Of a stretch of 64,000 bases of DNA, positions 28,501-38,283 are shown piece after piece. Origin of the DNA: Lytechinus variegatus (Eukaryota > Echinodermata > Echinoidea > Temnopleuroida > Toxopneustidae). The notes beneath the pieces were generated by a model, which saw nothing but the letters and a program-made list of their open reading frames with translations, was not told the origin of the DNA and searched no databases. A program made the position numbers and the translations under genes. Each line of letters opens with the position of its first letter. Within the stretch, counting starts at the first letter, position 1. The stretch is taken from the NCBI RefSeq assembly GCF_018143015.1, contig NC_054754.1, forward strand, positions 22,320,875 to 22,384,874, in the 5' to 3' direction.

Positions 28501-30200
28501 AAATAAATAAAACCCCTACACAACTTTACATGCAAATGGCCGATTGTAAAATATTAAGCAATACATGTACCTTCAGGATATGAACCAGGCATCCCAAAAT
28601 GGGACCTTACCCTCTGTGTTTACCTGTCACAGTTTTGCCATGTCCTTCCCATGCTCCACCCCTGCCCTGCCCCTGTAACACCCCTCCAACACCCCTACCA
28701 TCTGATACACAGTGCATCACAGAAAAAAAGGAAACCCTTTTAAGATATGAATATCACAATCATTGAATAATGTTACATTTAAAGGGGAAGTTCACCCTGA
28801 AGAAAACTTTGTTGTGATAATAGCAGAAAAAATAGTAAAAAATATTGGTGAAGGTTTGAGGAAAATCCGTTAAAGAGTAAGAAAGTTATTAGAGTTCAAA
28901 GTTTTGGATTTGTGACGTCATAAACGAGCAGCTGCCCCATGTGTTATGTAATATAAAATGTATGAATTTCACATTTTGTATGGTTCCTGATGACTTAATT
29001 TTGTTTTCTTTTCATGATCGGGTGTGAAATGATTTGTCTATTGATATACAAAAGTTACAGTGAAAACCATTTTCAATTTTCTGAGAAAATGACATTTCAT
29101 TGATTTTTTACCATTCGCTATGTAGGAATGCTGCTCGCATATGACGTCACAAATCAAAAAATTGAAATTCTAATAACTTTTTAATTATTTGATGAATTTT
29201 TCTCAAACCTTCGGCAATATTTTTTATTATTTTTTCTGCTATTTTTACAATAAACTTTTTGTCAGGGTGAACTTTCCCTTTAAGTAGTAAGGAGGAAATA
29301 TTTCGATTTTGATTTGAGACCAATTATATCAGTGCATCATTCCCAAATGGCATAAAACAATACATATGGTGGTGAAGTGCAGTATGGTGATTTGTATAAC
29401 AGTCAAACCCACTCTCATTTCAACATCAGTAAGAATTTTTTTTAAAGAATACAAACAAAAAGCTAATGAGGCATCCCTTTCTTACAGATGGGGGTGTTTC
29501 ACAAGTATTAAGTTATGACTTAGAGTTGCAATTTATGTGTACATGATATGTAACGCGCAATCTTAATGATTAATGCTCAGTAGTGAGTGTCCTCTTGGCA
29601 AGATCTGACCTATTCGGTCATGCCTTTTATACCACACGCAACTACATGTAGGTATTTACCGGTAAGTGCGACTTGTCATACAATAGAAACACCCCCCTGA
29701 TAGCAGTATTATTGTTTTCTATGCAACTTGGTTTTGCCAATACTGAAATCTCAAAGACTTCCTGCAAATGTGTGCATGAACTGTTCATCATATTAGGTGA
29801 GTGTGCAGAAACATTTTTCAAAACAAATTTCAATTACTGATTCTCGAGAAAAAATGCGGCGATTTAATGTTTGTCTATTACTAAATCACCCGCAACCTAC
29901 TTACGTTTTTGACAGGCAGGGAAAGTCTGTTTCCAGTCCTTTGAATTTCAGGTCTAGTCCAAAATCCGGCAGTTCAAGTTGGTGCAGGACTGCCTTCTGC
30001 TGTTGGTCGGTGGACTTTGCTTTGCATAGTGTGGAGGCTCTTGTGAACTTTCTGTGTGGTAAATGCATGGAGTTTGAACATGAAGTCTTTCGCACCAGTC
30101 TCTGTTGATGGATGCAGAAGGGCTGGGCTGATGTCGCTTCGGATGCGAGTGCGGTCGAGAGGCATCTTTGCAGAATCGGGGCGAGCCGCCTACCAGACAT
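13502..30200 (-). CDS. Homoserine/serine O-acetyltransferase family enzyme (9 coding exons found; last short exon missing)
   Basis: Nine minus-strand exons (listed separately) join in frame into 468 residues. This is the MetX/Met2 alpha/beta-hydrolase family, which moves the acetyl group of acetyl-CoA onto L-homoserine or, in fungal CysA-type members, L-serine. The catalytic triad is visible: Ser256 in VVGASLGGM, Asp419 in GVQTDILIP, His453 in FGHDTF. Other family blocks are [39 protein letters not shown] and [14 protein letters not shown]. The first ~60 residues ([20 protein letters not shown]) are basic, Ser/Ala-rich and free of acids at the start, like a mitochondrial presequence. The start ATG at 30198-30200 follows an in-frame TGA. 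The wording of several blocks recalls fungal serine acetyltransferases more than bacterial MetX; that is from memory. The final exon after GGAIK should lie between about 6.3 and 13.5 kb but was not found. Confidence 0.93.
14350..14472. mobile_element. Hairpin MITE (AGCAATATTGACTGGCCT arms)
   Basis: Left AGCAATATTGACTGGCCT and right AGGCCAGTCAATATTGCT are inverted copies, and the interior repeats CATATATCGCCC / GGGCGATATATG. Nearly the entire 120-bp unit can fold into one hairpin. It lies next to a long ATC array. Confidence 0.85.
14480..14942. repeat. (ATC)n / (CAT)n trinucleotide array in acetyltransferase intron 8
   Basis: About 460 bp of ATC/CAT triplets with TTA and ACC variants. It ends about 15 bp from the donor of exon 8. 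It gives apparent Asp-rich, Ile-rich and Met-rich ORFs in three frames, none of them real. Confidence 0.95.
14957..15110 (-). CDS. Acetyltransferase exon 8 (catalytic Asp)
   Basis: Acceptor CCTCATCAG|GCA, donor TTCAG|GTATGA. Encodes [17 protein letters not shown], then [20 protein letters not shown] and [20 protein letters not shown] is a hallmark block of the family and holds the catalytic aspartate. Confidence 0.93.
15193..15298 (-). mobile_element. 3' fragment of a tRNA-derived SINE
   Basis: The reverse complement reads AACAGTTTTTGGAACTGAAG, then TGGCTACCCTGGGTAAATAT and an ATT-rich tail. This matches the distal body and tail of the SINE at 27079-27372. Confidence 0.65.
15691..15892 (+). 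mobile_element. tRNA-derived SINE of a second type (Val-like head)
   Basis: The head contains GACTCAGTTGGTAGAGCGTC (A box and D-arm), an anticodon-loop-like CTCACAA (CAC, Val-like) and T-arm GTTGGGAGTTCAAACCCCAAC-like sequence with B box AGTTCAAACCC. A unique body follows (GGAGTTGCTGCTGCCCTG...). Stem mismatches and the fused body make a working tRNA unlikely. The body differs from the other SINEs here. Confidence 0.7.
17685..18686. repeat. Tandem array, ~190-bp units with TGACCTTGGTCATGTGACCT
   Basis: About five units. Starts of the TGACCTTG word lie near 17689, 17908, 18101, 18288 and 18478, so spacing is about 187-190 bp in the three best units. Each unit also repeats GATCAGTGATGCTTGATTA, TCCAAGTTTCATGAAC and TTCCAAAACTTATCCTTGGT. 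The array ends in a GC-rich palindrome (GCCGCCGCTG...AAGCGGCGCC) and CTATAGTCTGGCTCTGC, which looks like a transposon end. It occupies acetyltransferase intron 7, next to exon 7. Confidence 0.88.
18743..18926 (-). CDS. Acetyltransferase exon 7
   Basis: Acceptor TGGTCATCAG|GG, donor AAAG|GTGAGA. Encodes [20 protein letters not shown], then a loop ([20 protein letters not shown]) and [20 protein letters not shown]. The YRSGPEW and DPNSLLYI blocks are strongly conserved in the family. The loop with several Pro residues is longer than in compact bacterial MetX proteins. Confidence 0.94.
19474..20371. mobile_element. hAT-like non-autonomous element with CAGAG...CTCTG ends
   Basis: Starts CAGAGATGCTAACTG and ends TTAGCAACTCTG, a 12-bp imperfect inverted repeat. 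CAATAAA flanks both sides (19467-19473 and 20372-20378), a 7- or 8-bp target duplication. The interior is GC-rich, with a palindrome CCAGGGGCCCGCCCAGGGCC near 19530 and repeated TCCGGAA words near the right end. ORFs inside show no transposase motifs. It lies in acetyltransferase intron 6. Confidence 0.78.
20663..20812 (-). CDS. Acetyltransferase exon 6
   Basis: Acceptor CTTCAG|GG, donor CAAG|GTAGGC. Encodes [20 protein letters not shown], then [20 protein letters not shown] and YPKMGMKLA. The [18 protein letters not shown] run is diagnostic of the family (substrate pocket and lid region). Confidence 0.94.
20944..21324. mobile_element. MITE with AAGTCGAGTGCACACT ends
   Basis: Left AAGTCGAGTGCACACT and right AGTGTGCACCGGACTT are inverted, about 380 bp apart. 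Related to 2303-2692. It abuts the next MITE directly. Confidence 0.75.
21323..21925. mobile_element. TTAA MITE, family B (GGACAAGTCCACCCC type)
   Basis: TTAAAGGACAAGTCATCC at the left and GGGGTGGACCTTTAA at the right. The internal body (GTTGATTTGAATAAAAAGAG, CATGCACATCCTGGTTGG, ATGAGGAAACTGATGACCTC) is shared with 26214, 37478 and 63498. Confidence 0.85.
21927..22487. mobile_element. CCCGGGG-ended element, subfamily 1
   Basis: Begins CCCGGAGGGGCCACTTCC and ATTGACAAGTGGATACCATG, and ends CATGGTATCCACTCGTCAAT then GTAAGTGCCCCCCCC. The arms are inverted over about 40 bp. Inside, CCTAAACACGTA and CCTTAACAAGTATTGG variants recur many times. Same family as 46241-46791. Confidence 0.87.
22522..22601 (-). 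CDS. Acetyltransferase exon 5 (catalytic Ser, nucleophile elbow)
   Basis: Acceptor ATACTAAG|GTCC, donor GGACG|GTAAGT. Encodes [18 protein letters not shown] and [14 protein letters not shown] is the nucleophile elbow with the catalytic serine (residue 256 of the model). Confidence 0.95.
24131..24546. mobile_element. MITE with GGGTGATTTCAAGTCCAGTG ends, hosting a nested MITE
   Basis: Left TGGGTGATTTCAAGTCCAGT and right CACTGAACTTGAAATCACCC are inverted over about 25 bp. GGTGTTA-type words repeat inside each arm (TTGGTGTTAGTGTTGGTGTT; TTGGTGTTAAAATC). A palindromic MITE (24233-24392) splits it. Confidence 0.82.
24233..24392. mobile_element. Palindromic MITE (GGCCGTTTCATAAAGCTGTT ends), nested
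   Basis: The left arm GTTTCATAAAGCTGTTCGTA and right arm ACGAAAAGCTTTATGAAAC fold together, and so do the internal GAACGACTGGTGATC and GATCACCAGTCGTTC. More copies of this family lie at 51604-51934. Confidence 0.9.
24678..24798 (-). CDS. Acetyltransferase exon 4
   Basis: Acceptor TTTTTTCAG|GGGA, donor GAGAAG|GTAAAA. Encodes [20 protein letters not shown], then [33 protein letters not shown] is a signature of the family just before the nucleophile elbow. Confidence 0.95.
25901..26217. mobile_element. Diverged TTAA MITE, family A (GTTCACCCTGA type)
   Basis: The left part (AAAGTTTCCCTGAAG...TTTGTTGTAAAAATACCAG) and the core GGGAAAGCTGCGCGCATATG, ATTCTAATAACTC resemble the complete copy at 28779-29282. 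The right end CAGGTGAACTTGACCTTTAA abuts the next MITE. The copy is short and drifted. Confidence 0.65.
26214..26790. mobile_element. TTAA MITE, family B
   Basis: TTAAAGGACAAGTCCATCC at the left and GGGGTGGACTTGACCACTAA at the right, with the family B body. It ends about 20 bp from the donor of acetyltransferase exon 3. Confidence 0.83.
26809..26921 (-). CDS. Acetyltransferase exon 3
   Basis: Acceptor TTTTTACAG|TTA, donor ACTAC|GTAAGT. Encodes [20 protein letters not shown], then [21 protein letters not shown]-(L/F)-GPG-A-DT and ICGN-GGCYG are family blocks. Confidence 0.95.
27079..27372 (+). mobile_element. tRNA-derived SINE, Gln-like head, near full length
   Basis: A box GTGACCCAGTGGATTA, anticodon-loop-like CTTTGAA (TTG, Gln-like), B box CGTTCGAATCC, then the shared body (CCATGGCGTAATTTCCTTCA, GACCCAGGCGAGGTGAATGG, TACCCGGTAGGA) and a distal part GAACTGAAGTGGCTTCCCTG with an ATT-rich tail. 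It lies in acetyltransferase intron 2. Confidence 0.88.
27730..27943 (-). CDS. Acetyltransferase exon 2
   Basis: Acceptor CCTTTTCAG|ACC, donor CACCCG|GTAAGA. Encodes [20 protein letters not shown], then [40 protein letters not shown] and [23 protein letters not shown] is the family's N-terminal signature; [11 protein letters not shown] corresponds to the oxyanion-hole strand. Confidence 0.95.
28779..29282. mobile_element. TTAA MITE, family A (complete)
   Basis: Exactly bounded by TTAA. Terminal inverted repeats AGGGGAAGTTCACCCTGA and TCAGGGTGAACTTTCCCT; length 504 bp; no ORF. A near-identical copy lies at 38591-39103. The TTAA target suggests mobilisation by a piggyBac-type transposase (inference). 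Confidence 0.92.
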
Positions 30201-30333
30201 TGTCACTTCTCTCTCTTGTCTCCTTTTCAATCCTGTTGAATTCGCAGGTTCTACGGTGGATGTGTTTACAGTGGAAGATAATCACAGGAAACAAGTCATC
30301 GTTCGACTGGTTCTCTTTATACAGACTTGAATC
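29905..30333 (-). CDS. Acetyltransferase exon 1b: 5'UTR end, start codon and presequence
   Basis: Acceptor TTTTCTCAAG|GATTC at 30334, donor AAAAC|GTAAGT. The coding part is 30200-29905 (98 codons plus two bases); 30201-30333 is 5'UTR. ATG at 30198-30200 is the first in-frame ATG after a TGA, and [20 protein letters not shown] fits a mitochondrial targeting peptide. The stretch up to LSKT is poorly conserved, as expected ahead of the catalytic domain. Confidence 0.85.
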
Positions 30334-31183
30334 CTTGAGAAAACAGATAAAAACAAAATTATGAGCACATAAATCACGATTCACACCATTAAAATGGTCA
30401 GCACCACTGCAATCTGTCCCAAAAATGCTGCATCATAACTCAATAACCTGTATCGATCTAACTGTGATGTAATTTTCAAGACATTGTGATCAAATTTCCA
30501 AGACATCTACTATTTGTAGTTATTCTTACATTCTACTGATAGAAATGTAAACTGATAAGCAACGAAAACCAGAAAGCTATTAGTCTCCCAACCAGGCTCA
30601 GGTAATGTAATTGGTCAGAAATATACAGTCACAAACACCCGTGTCAGAATTTGAAAAACATAAATTTGTATGCCAGAGGAGACTACAACACACTCAATAC
30701 TTTAATAACCAATGTTGTTGTTGTTATTTATTTGGGATTTAAAGGCACACATCATTAAGATGTGAATGATATTATAATCAAGGCTTTGAACAATCCTTTA
30801 GATATTGATATTGAGAGTGTCAAATGAGAGTCTGAGGTTGTAGACTATATTTGTATTGACATAACACACAATCCTCTACCAGACTAATCAAACAATAGCA
30901 TGTGCAATGACACAGCACTTTGGAGTCATATCATGCAGCTGGCCCATGGCCAGAGCATTAGTTCAAATCGTGTTCCACAAAAATTGATTGATCATTCAGA
31001 TCGCTTGGTTTTAGGAACATGAATTAATTTATCTTCTGAACTATCATGACTTCATAGAATATTTTCCCCCACTTCTGGAAGCCACTTTGTGCTTTTCAAT
31101 TTTGATAAAAGGCATTTTTTCCTTTTGAATCAACTTCAAGTTGTTATTGCAATTAGCAATATTGCATATTCATTATAAATATT

Positions 31184-31331
31184 CAGGGGCTGCGGATCAG
31201 GTCCGAAAGAGGGGCGGGGACTGGGGCTGACCATGCAAAAAATCACAATGTTTACGCTATTATAGTACACTGTAAGGAAAAAGAAGTGGGGCTGGTGTGG
31301 CTTCAGCCCCCCCCCCCTTCCATGGCCCCTG
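31184..31331. mobile_element. Short element with CAGGGGC / GCCCCTG ends
   Basis: Begins CAGGGGCTGCGGATCAG and ends CATGGCCCCTG. The interior has ACCATGCAAAAAATCACAAT and a C-run after CTTCAG. Relatives at 44188-44323 and 55177-55333 share ACCATCTGATTGTGAT and the CAGGGG ends. CAG...CTG ends suggest hAT origin; the flanks show no clear duplication. Confidence 0.6.
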
Positions 31332-32854
31332 ATAATAACTTCTTTCATATAGAATTTCATTATTATATCCTGGGAAGAGTCTTATGAAAGGACCCATCAG
31401 ATGTTTTCTCAGGAAAAGTCTGTTTATAAGCCAATCAAATTCAAGGAAAGTCAGTGGTTGGATCTGACAACTGTTAAACAACAAATGATGATAAAATATT
31501 ATCCTGGATATCCTGCGCCCCTAAAATACATGTAAGTCTCAGCAATCGATCGTGCTGCTTATTTTTGTTTGATCATGTGTATTACATAGGCCTACCAGAA
31601 TATGGTACAGATTAGTGGCTGAATTCCTAATTTAATTTGCATGTTTATTCTGCACTTTATACCTTGGACTTTATAGTTATATATATTTTCATAATTAATT
31701 CATTTATAATATTGTTTAAGAAGTTTGGTGTTTTTTTCCAAAGTTAGACAGATCTTAACATTTTATGTACATGTATTATGTGTACAGTATATGTTTATAA
31801 CCACTGGAAGTGGGGCAGAAGGCATATTGCCACAGTAATTCAGTTAACTATTTCTGCCCCTGGCATTTTAGTGGTTAATTTCAATTCCTATTGTGCACTC
31901 TTTAATATTTAAATTGTATGCACTCTTTATGTAACTTTCATTTTGCCAAATAAATAATAATAACAATAATAAAATACTCAATAAAATAAATCATATATAT
32001 CAGTAACACGATTGATCACAACATTTAATGTTACGAGGGCATGGTGTCCCAACAGCACCAAGTACCGATTAAATCCTCTTTGCCTAATTGGGAGTGGGAA
32101 CCATTGTTTAGGGTTATATGTTGTTGCTTCTTGTTGCCAAGCAACATTTCAAAAAAGAAGACAACCCTGGATTAGGATTTCCTTAGTCAGTGGGTACATG
32201 TATATAGCTGCCGACCCTACATTGGTATTTGTCAAACTTACAATATATTTAAATATAGGGCTAGGGTAAGGGCAGCAATGTGGTTTCATGTTAGGTTTAG
32301 GGTTAAGTTTAAACTTAGAAACTCTTTGTGGTGTCCTTAGCAAGTGTACATGAAAAAAAATTGTGATATCAAATCATTTTCTTATGTATTATATTGTTTT
32401 TTGCAATTTCTTATGTATTTCTTTGTTTTTTTTACCTTTTGTTTTTCATTGTTTTTTCAATGAAATTTGTTGGGGACTCTTCTGTGATCATAAAAAGCAT
32501 AAAATGAATACATTGAGACTAAAAAAACTAAAAATAATCATACATTTATGAATTTTGGTTGAAAACACAATTTGCATTGACTTTGTACACGAAATCACGT
32601 TTTTGAGCAATTTTGGGTCTGACATCCACTTACATAATGTTGCGTAATTTCGGAAAATTGGTCTCAAAAGTTGCGCAAGACTTGAAAGTAAAAAGTCAGT
32701 GAGCAGCGCGGTCAAAAAATTTTGCACGGCGAAAAATATCGCGCGATTCGTCGAGGGGGGGGGCCTCCGAGGCCCCCCCCGGCCTAGATAGGGTTAAGAA
32801 GGGTATGTTAAATCCATGGTTGAAATTGATCGTTCCATTAGTGTGAGGAATTTA

Positions 32855-33310
32855 CAGTGGAGCAATTGTCGCAGGAGCTATTGTCATGGATCAGAACTTG
32901 CATCCCCTTGACCTCTGCGAAATAAAGTAGTGAGTACGCAAGCGACTTGGGGTTGCTGACCTAGCGGTTCAGATCGCACGCCTCGTTCGCTACTCAACCC
33001 TTTAACTTTTCTTGGACTATACATGTACATATATCCATGCTCTTAACTTTGACAACTTACCCCCGAAAGTCTTGAGTCTTGAACAAGTTCACGTAAACCT
33101 ACGGCCCCAATACTGGTGATGACACAAAATTTTCCTCCTGCGACATTTGCCCTGGTCTTGATATCTCAGAAGGCATAGGATTAGAGTTTGAATTATAATA
33201 GTGTTTTTGGTTCAGAATAATTTAGTTTTGGAGGTTAGGTTTTTTTGTTGGCTTAATGTGCAGATTTCCGTCAGAGCAATCGTCCCCGGAGCAAATATCA
33301 TGAAACCATT
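32855..33310. mobile_element. Element with GGAGCAATTGTCGCAGGAGC ends
   Basis: AGTGGAGCAATTGTCGCAGG at the left, and GTCAGAGCAATCGTCCCCGG with GAGCAAATATCATG at the right, plus an internal CTCCTGCGACATTTGCCC. The words match the arms of 47858-48040. The borders are approximate and the copy is drifted. Confidence 0.45.
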
Positions 33311-34709
33311 CAGCTGACCAAGTCGATCAGCTTTGCTTTCTAACTTCTCTATCCAATGTAGAGGATTACGTAATAAATGGTTCAAGAAGAAAATACATGT
33401 AATTTTGTCATTCTGTATGATCTATAGCCCTATCAACAAGTAAAGTATCTTTCTATCAGTTTAAATAAATGTCCACATGGAGACAAGTCTTCGTAAGTTT
33501 TACAAATTGTCAAGTATTCTTTTCATCTCTTTTGTTCTATCAGTAATTCCAATCTGAACGACAGAGAAAATCTTGCTGCTAAATAAAGGATATGATGTCA
33601 TAATATGTAAAATACAATGGATTAATACTGCTTTTACTTTTAAGACATATAATTGCATCACATAGAATTGCCAAGGGACAACATAGCATCATTTAAGCTG
33701 GCAAAAAGTTAAATGTAGAAGAGACTATTAGTAATTGGAGTGTAATGTTCATGATGTCCTTATGAGTGATCTGCCTAAGTTGTGGAAAATACTATATAAA
33801 AATTTGGTTATAACATTCTTGTAGAGTTAACTCTAACCAGTAATACTCTGCTGCATTGCAATTAAAATGAACCCTAAATTCAGAGAGTTTTTTAGTTGAA
33901 CTTTAATAGAGTGCAAAACATGTTTTTTCTGCGAAATGACCATGACGCTCATTTGCATAACTCCTGTCCTAATAATTAGCGATATGGAATCCCATCAAAA
34001 ATTAATGAGAGGTAGAATTTAGCTCTAGCTACAATAATCAATTAACAAGTTTATCTAAACTGCAGAGTTCAGAAGTGATCTAAATATACCACTTAAAGCG
34101 GAAAAGTTGGCCCAAGTGTATTGTCCATGATGCTGGAATCGCCCACTTTTTAAAAATTACAATGTATGTATCAATCCTATGATGTGCATATGCCAGCTCT
34201 CCCTCTTTTCTCCCCTCCCTTCTCGCTTTAATAAAAACCCTGTTACAGTAGGAATGCTCCTCTAGAAAGAAAAAGGAGGACTTAAAGCTGACAAAAAGAA
34301 ATAGCCTAGGCCTCACTGCTGAACAGAGGGGCTTGAAAAAAGCCTTGAATCATTAACTGTGTATACTATAAGTACTATGCCAATACAAACAGCATAATAG
34401 GGGTTTGTTTTTTATGGTCCAGCAATAGACAGAGACGGAAGGTTATTTTATCCGATGAGAGCATGGTGTTAATTTTCAAATGACCGTGCCACCCCCCCTG
34501 GATTTTTGGCTTTCAAGGGACTTAAACGAAACCGGAATTAAAATATGAGCTAGGATGTGCATGAACAAAGGCCAAGTCAACCCTTGAAAAACCAAGCAAG
34601 TCTAACACTGAACATTTTTATAAAAATCAGATTGAAAATAAGAATTTAGCTTTTACAATAATTTGATAGGTTAGGTTAATTTATTTGCAAAAAGACTATT
34701 ACTATGTAG

Positions 34710-35000
34710 AAGCGTTGTGGCCCAGTGGATTAGTCTCCGGACTTTGAAACAGAGGGTCGTGGGTTCGAATCCCAGCCATGGCGTAATTTCCTTCAGCAAG
34801 AAATTTATCCACATTGTGCTGCACTCGACCCAGGTGAGGTGAATGGGTACCCGGTAGGATTTTTCCTTGAACGCTTTAGCGCCTATTAATATGGCGGCTC
34901 AGCTACAGCCGGGGTAATAATATGATACCAAGTATCAAAGCGCAGTTGAGTATATGCACATAGTAACTGCGCTATATAAATGGACATATTATTATATTAT
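34710..35000 (+). mobile_element. tRNA-derived SINE, Gln-like head, full length with GCGCTATATAA tail
   Basis: GTTGTGGCCCAGTGGATTAG (A box), CTTTGAA loop (TTG), GGGTTCGAATCCC (B box), body GACCCAGGTGAGGTGAATGG and TACCCGGTAGGA, then a distal part ending GCGCTATATAAATGGACAT and TATTATTA. The tail matches the LINE 3' end at 12713-12740. Confidence 0.9.
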
Positions 35001-35561
35001 TTTTAGAAAACATTGCTTTGTTAATTAGTATTGAAACTAAGTTTTAATAGGGACTTGCCTTTTATACTTAAAGCATTGCTTTTCTTGGAAAGTCCCTCAG
35101 TCCAGTTGATTTATCTTACATTTGTTGTAAAATTTTATTGAACTGTCTATATTGTTATATATGTACTTTTACTTTGATTATATTTGTTTATTTTGTTGAA
35201 CGGAAATTAACAAAATCTAACTACATGTACAAATGCTAAATCTACATACAGGTACTATGTAAAAATTTGATTATATGATTATCCAGAAATATATTATTAT
35301 TTTTTGACTAGTTGTACACATGAAGGCCTACAACTACCTTGTATGGAATGTTTACAATACCTTCTGAAAGTCTTTATCACTGACCTAGATCAGGTTCAAA
35401 GACACACTGTCAAGGACACCACACAGCATATACATGTACCCCCCCCCCCTGAAATTGATACTTTACTCCCAATGCATTGACTTTAGAATATTTGCCTTCA
35501 CTGAGAGTAATAAAGATTATTATCAATGATCAAATAATAGCCTTTTCATATTGAGATGCCG

Positions 35562-35646
35562 ATAAAAGCTTACGATGTTTGTACACAACAAACTGACATG
35601 AACGATAAAAGCTTACGATGTTTGTACACAACAAACTGTACATGAA
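35562..35646 (+). repeat. Tandem duplication of a ~41-44 bp unit
   Basis: GATAAAAGCTTACGATGTTT plus GTACACAACAAACTG and CATGAAC occurs twice back to back, nearly identical. It lies in the long first intron of the acetyltransferase gene. Confidence 0.9.
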
Positions 35647-36057
35647 CGTACATGTACATGTAAATAGTTGGCAAGGTCATGTAGGCTAAATGTTTGTATG
35701 AGAAAATCTGTTCCACTTTTTTCTTGATCTACCAGATATCAGATCATATGATGATGATGACTCCTTAAAATGCTTGGATTCAAAGACTAAACTGATGGTG
35801 ATAAATTTTTATTGAGAACTTTGTCGGCATTGTGGCAAATATCTAGGTGAATGTGATCTTTAAAAATGTCAGCTAAGAATAGATAAGAGTGACATCTTAG
35901 GGTGCGAGTTGTAACTTTTTGTGGTATTATTGCTGAGCATGAAAATTACTCCTTCATGGGCTTCAAAGAGGAAAGCTAATAGTACTCACTTTGCCAGTCC
36001 ACCTCTTTTGAATAGCATGTTGTTGACATTTGATAACATCATGGACCTAACATACAG

Positions 36058-36930
36058 TAGGGGAAGGCGGGGTAAGTTGAGCATAGGGGCAAGTTGAGCC
36101 ACCAGCCCCAGGCCAATAATGAATGAGTCAGACATTGTGGTGGTGTCATGTATTGATGACCCACTGCATAACCCCTAACCCCACCACATTGTTTTCAACT
36201 TTGAAACAATAAGTAGTTTTTTAGAGGTAAAAATATGAATTTCAGCCAAAAAAGTAAAAAAGAGTGTGAAATAGATAAGTGCTTTATGAACACACACGTC
36301 TTTAAATATAATATTAATAAAGACATGATAACAACATTATTAGTCCAGATATGGATCTTCATTTTTGTCATAGTCTTTTATATGATGGATGCATAATAAA
36401 TGTGTGGATACAAAGTTATTGCACTAAGTTCGGACTGGGGTAAGTTGAGCCAAACAGCATGGGGCAAGTTGAGCCATGGTAAATCCTATGGTAATGTATC
36501 TTAAAAAAACAAACAAAACATAAAAATCAATTGAAATGCTGGCTGAAAGGAGCAAAGTTACGTGACTGCTCTTTTCCTTTTAAAGGATGTTAGTATTTAT
36601 AGAGAATTAGCAAGTGAAAAGACTTTGAACAAAAAACTGACATGCTGGTTCTCCCCTCATACATTTTGTACATAGTTTTTGTGGCTCAACTAACCCCAGA
36701 AGGTGGCTCAAACTTACCCCATATATGGGGCAAGTTGAGCCATTTGACATCGTTTTTTTCAAAGGTCACGATGACTTTCAGTGTGGGGATAGAAAGTTAT
36801 ATATAGGTGGAAAATATTTCAGAAGAATTAAATTTCAAGGCAAGGTACTTGTTTCGACAAGATTATTAATCATATCAATTCTAACATGCAAAAAGCAAAA
36901 ACTGTCACAACTTACCCCGCCTTCCCCTAT
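36058..36930. mobile_element. Inverted-repeat element with TAGGGGAAGGCGGGGTAAGT ends
   Basis: Left TAGGGGAAGGCGGGGTAAGT and right ACTTACCCCGCCTTCCCCTA match over about 20 bp. Inside, GGGGCAAGTTGAGCCA and its reverse complement recur at least five times (near 36088, 36438, 36463, 36682 and 36727). No transposase ORF. The ends begin and finish in TA, which could be the target site. Confidence 0.85.
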
Positions 36931-37477
36931 GTCTTTCTCATTTAACACCTTAGATTACTATTTCCTATGTTATAATATCCTTCCTTTAGATGTTTTTTTG
37001 AAAAAGTGTATACTTTTTAATAAACAGGGTTTTTCATTTTAAGTAATAATCTACAGTATCTATGAAAGATGAAATGTATTATTGTCAACCATTTTTATAT
37101 GTACAAACAATGTAATCCAACCTTGTAAAAAATACAATACGGTTGCAATAAAAGATTGAATTGAATTGAATTGGCAGCTCAAAGAGATTTTTGAGGGGGT
37201 CACTTCCATTGACAAGTGGATATCAAGCGTGTCAAGAAAACAGGTATAAAAGCTCTCTATTTCAAGATGCACAGAACTATATGGGAAAACTTGTTAAGAG
37301 TAAGGTTTCGTATCCAATACTTTGTTAAAGGGTGTGGTTCATTACCTGTTGACTCGGAGTCCGAGCCCACATATATGCAGGCTGGAGTATGGGATTGGAA
37401 AGCGTGAGGCAAAATCATTCAATCTCCGACAGGCTAAAAAGGGGTAGGGTTTTACACTTCTATAGGCCTTCTTGTTA

Positions 37478-38007
37478 TTAAAGGTCAAGTCCACCCCAGA
37501 AAAAAGTTGATTTGAAAAAATAGAGAAAAATCAAACGAGCAGAACGCTGAAAATTTTATCAGAATCGGATGTAGAATTTTAAAGTTTCCCTTATTTTTCA
37601 CAAAACAGTGATATGCACAACTCAGTGACATGCCGACGAGTCGGTCGATGATGTCCATCACTCACTATTTCTTTTATTTTCTATTGTTTGAATTATACAA
37701 TATTTCATTTTTTACAGATTTGACAATAAGAACCAACTTGACTGAACCATTAACAATGCTAATTCCACATGTTCAGGAAGAAATTGTTGTTTTACTTGAC
37801 AATGAGGTGAAAATTAGAATATCATCAGTTTCCTCATTTGCATACCGACCAGGAAATATAACTGTTTTGTTAGATTAAGCAAAACTTTAAAATGTCATAA
37901 CTTTCTTATTTCACATCCAATTCTGATGAAATTTTCAGTGTTATGCTTATTGGATTTTTTTCTTTTTATTCAAATCAACTTTTTGCTGGGGTGGACTTGT
38001 CCTTTAA
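37478..38007. mobile_element. TTAA MITE, family B (best copy)
   Basis: TTAAAGGTCAAGTCCACCCC at the left and GGGGTGGACTTGTCCTTTAA at the right, 530 bp apart, with TTAA at both borders. The best-preserved ends of family B in the window. Confidence 0.92.
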
Positions 38008-38283
38008 GAGGTGTGTTTTCAGATCTTTGAAAATATGTGTTGAGGATGTGCCTTTTGAAACACCATGGACATGCATGATATCCACAGGTCACTGGAAGTG
38101 GCTCCAGTCCATTTCAGCAGTCACCATTCCAATTAATTACTTGATTACATAAGTGTGCATGCGTGCCTTAACAGTTTTATCTTTTCGCCACTCGCTCAAT
38201 AAATTTTGTAATTCCTTGAAAAAGCCTCAAGGGCAATGTTATTTGCCACCATGATTCATGACAAGGTTAAGTTTTAATCTCTA

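Noticed and set aside
30201-30230. Acetyltransferase start ten codons upstream
   Set aside because: The codon at 30228-30230 is TTG, and the first true in-frame ATG is 30198-30200.
34710-34785. Functional tRNA gene
   Set aside because: A and B boxes are present, but the stems do not pair well and the sequence continues into a SINE body. The same holds for 10357, 10871, 15691, 27079 and 38284.
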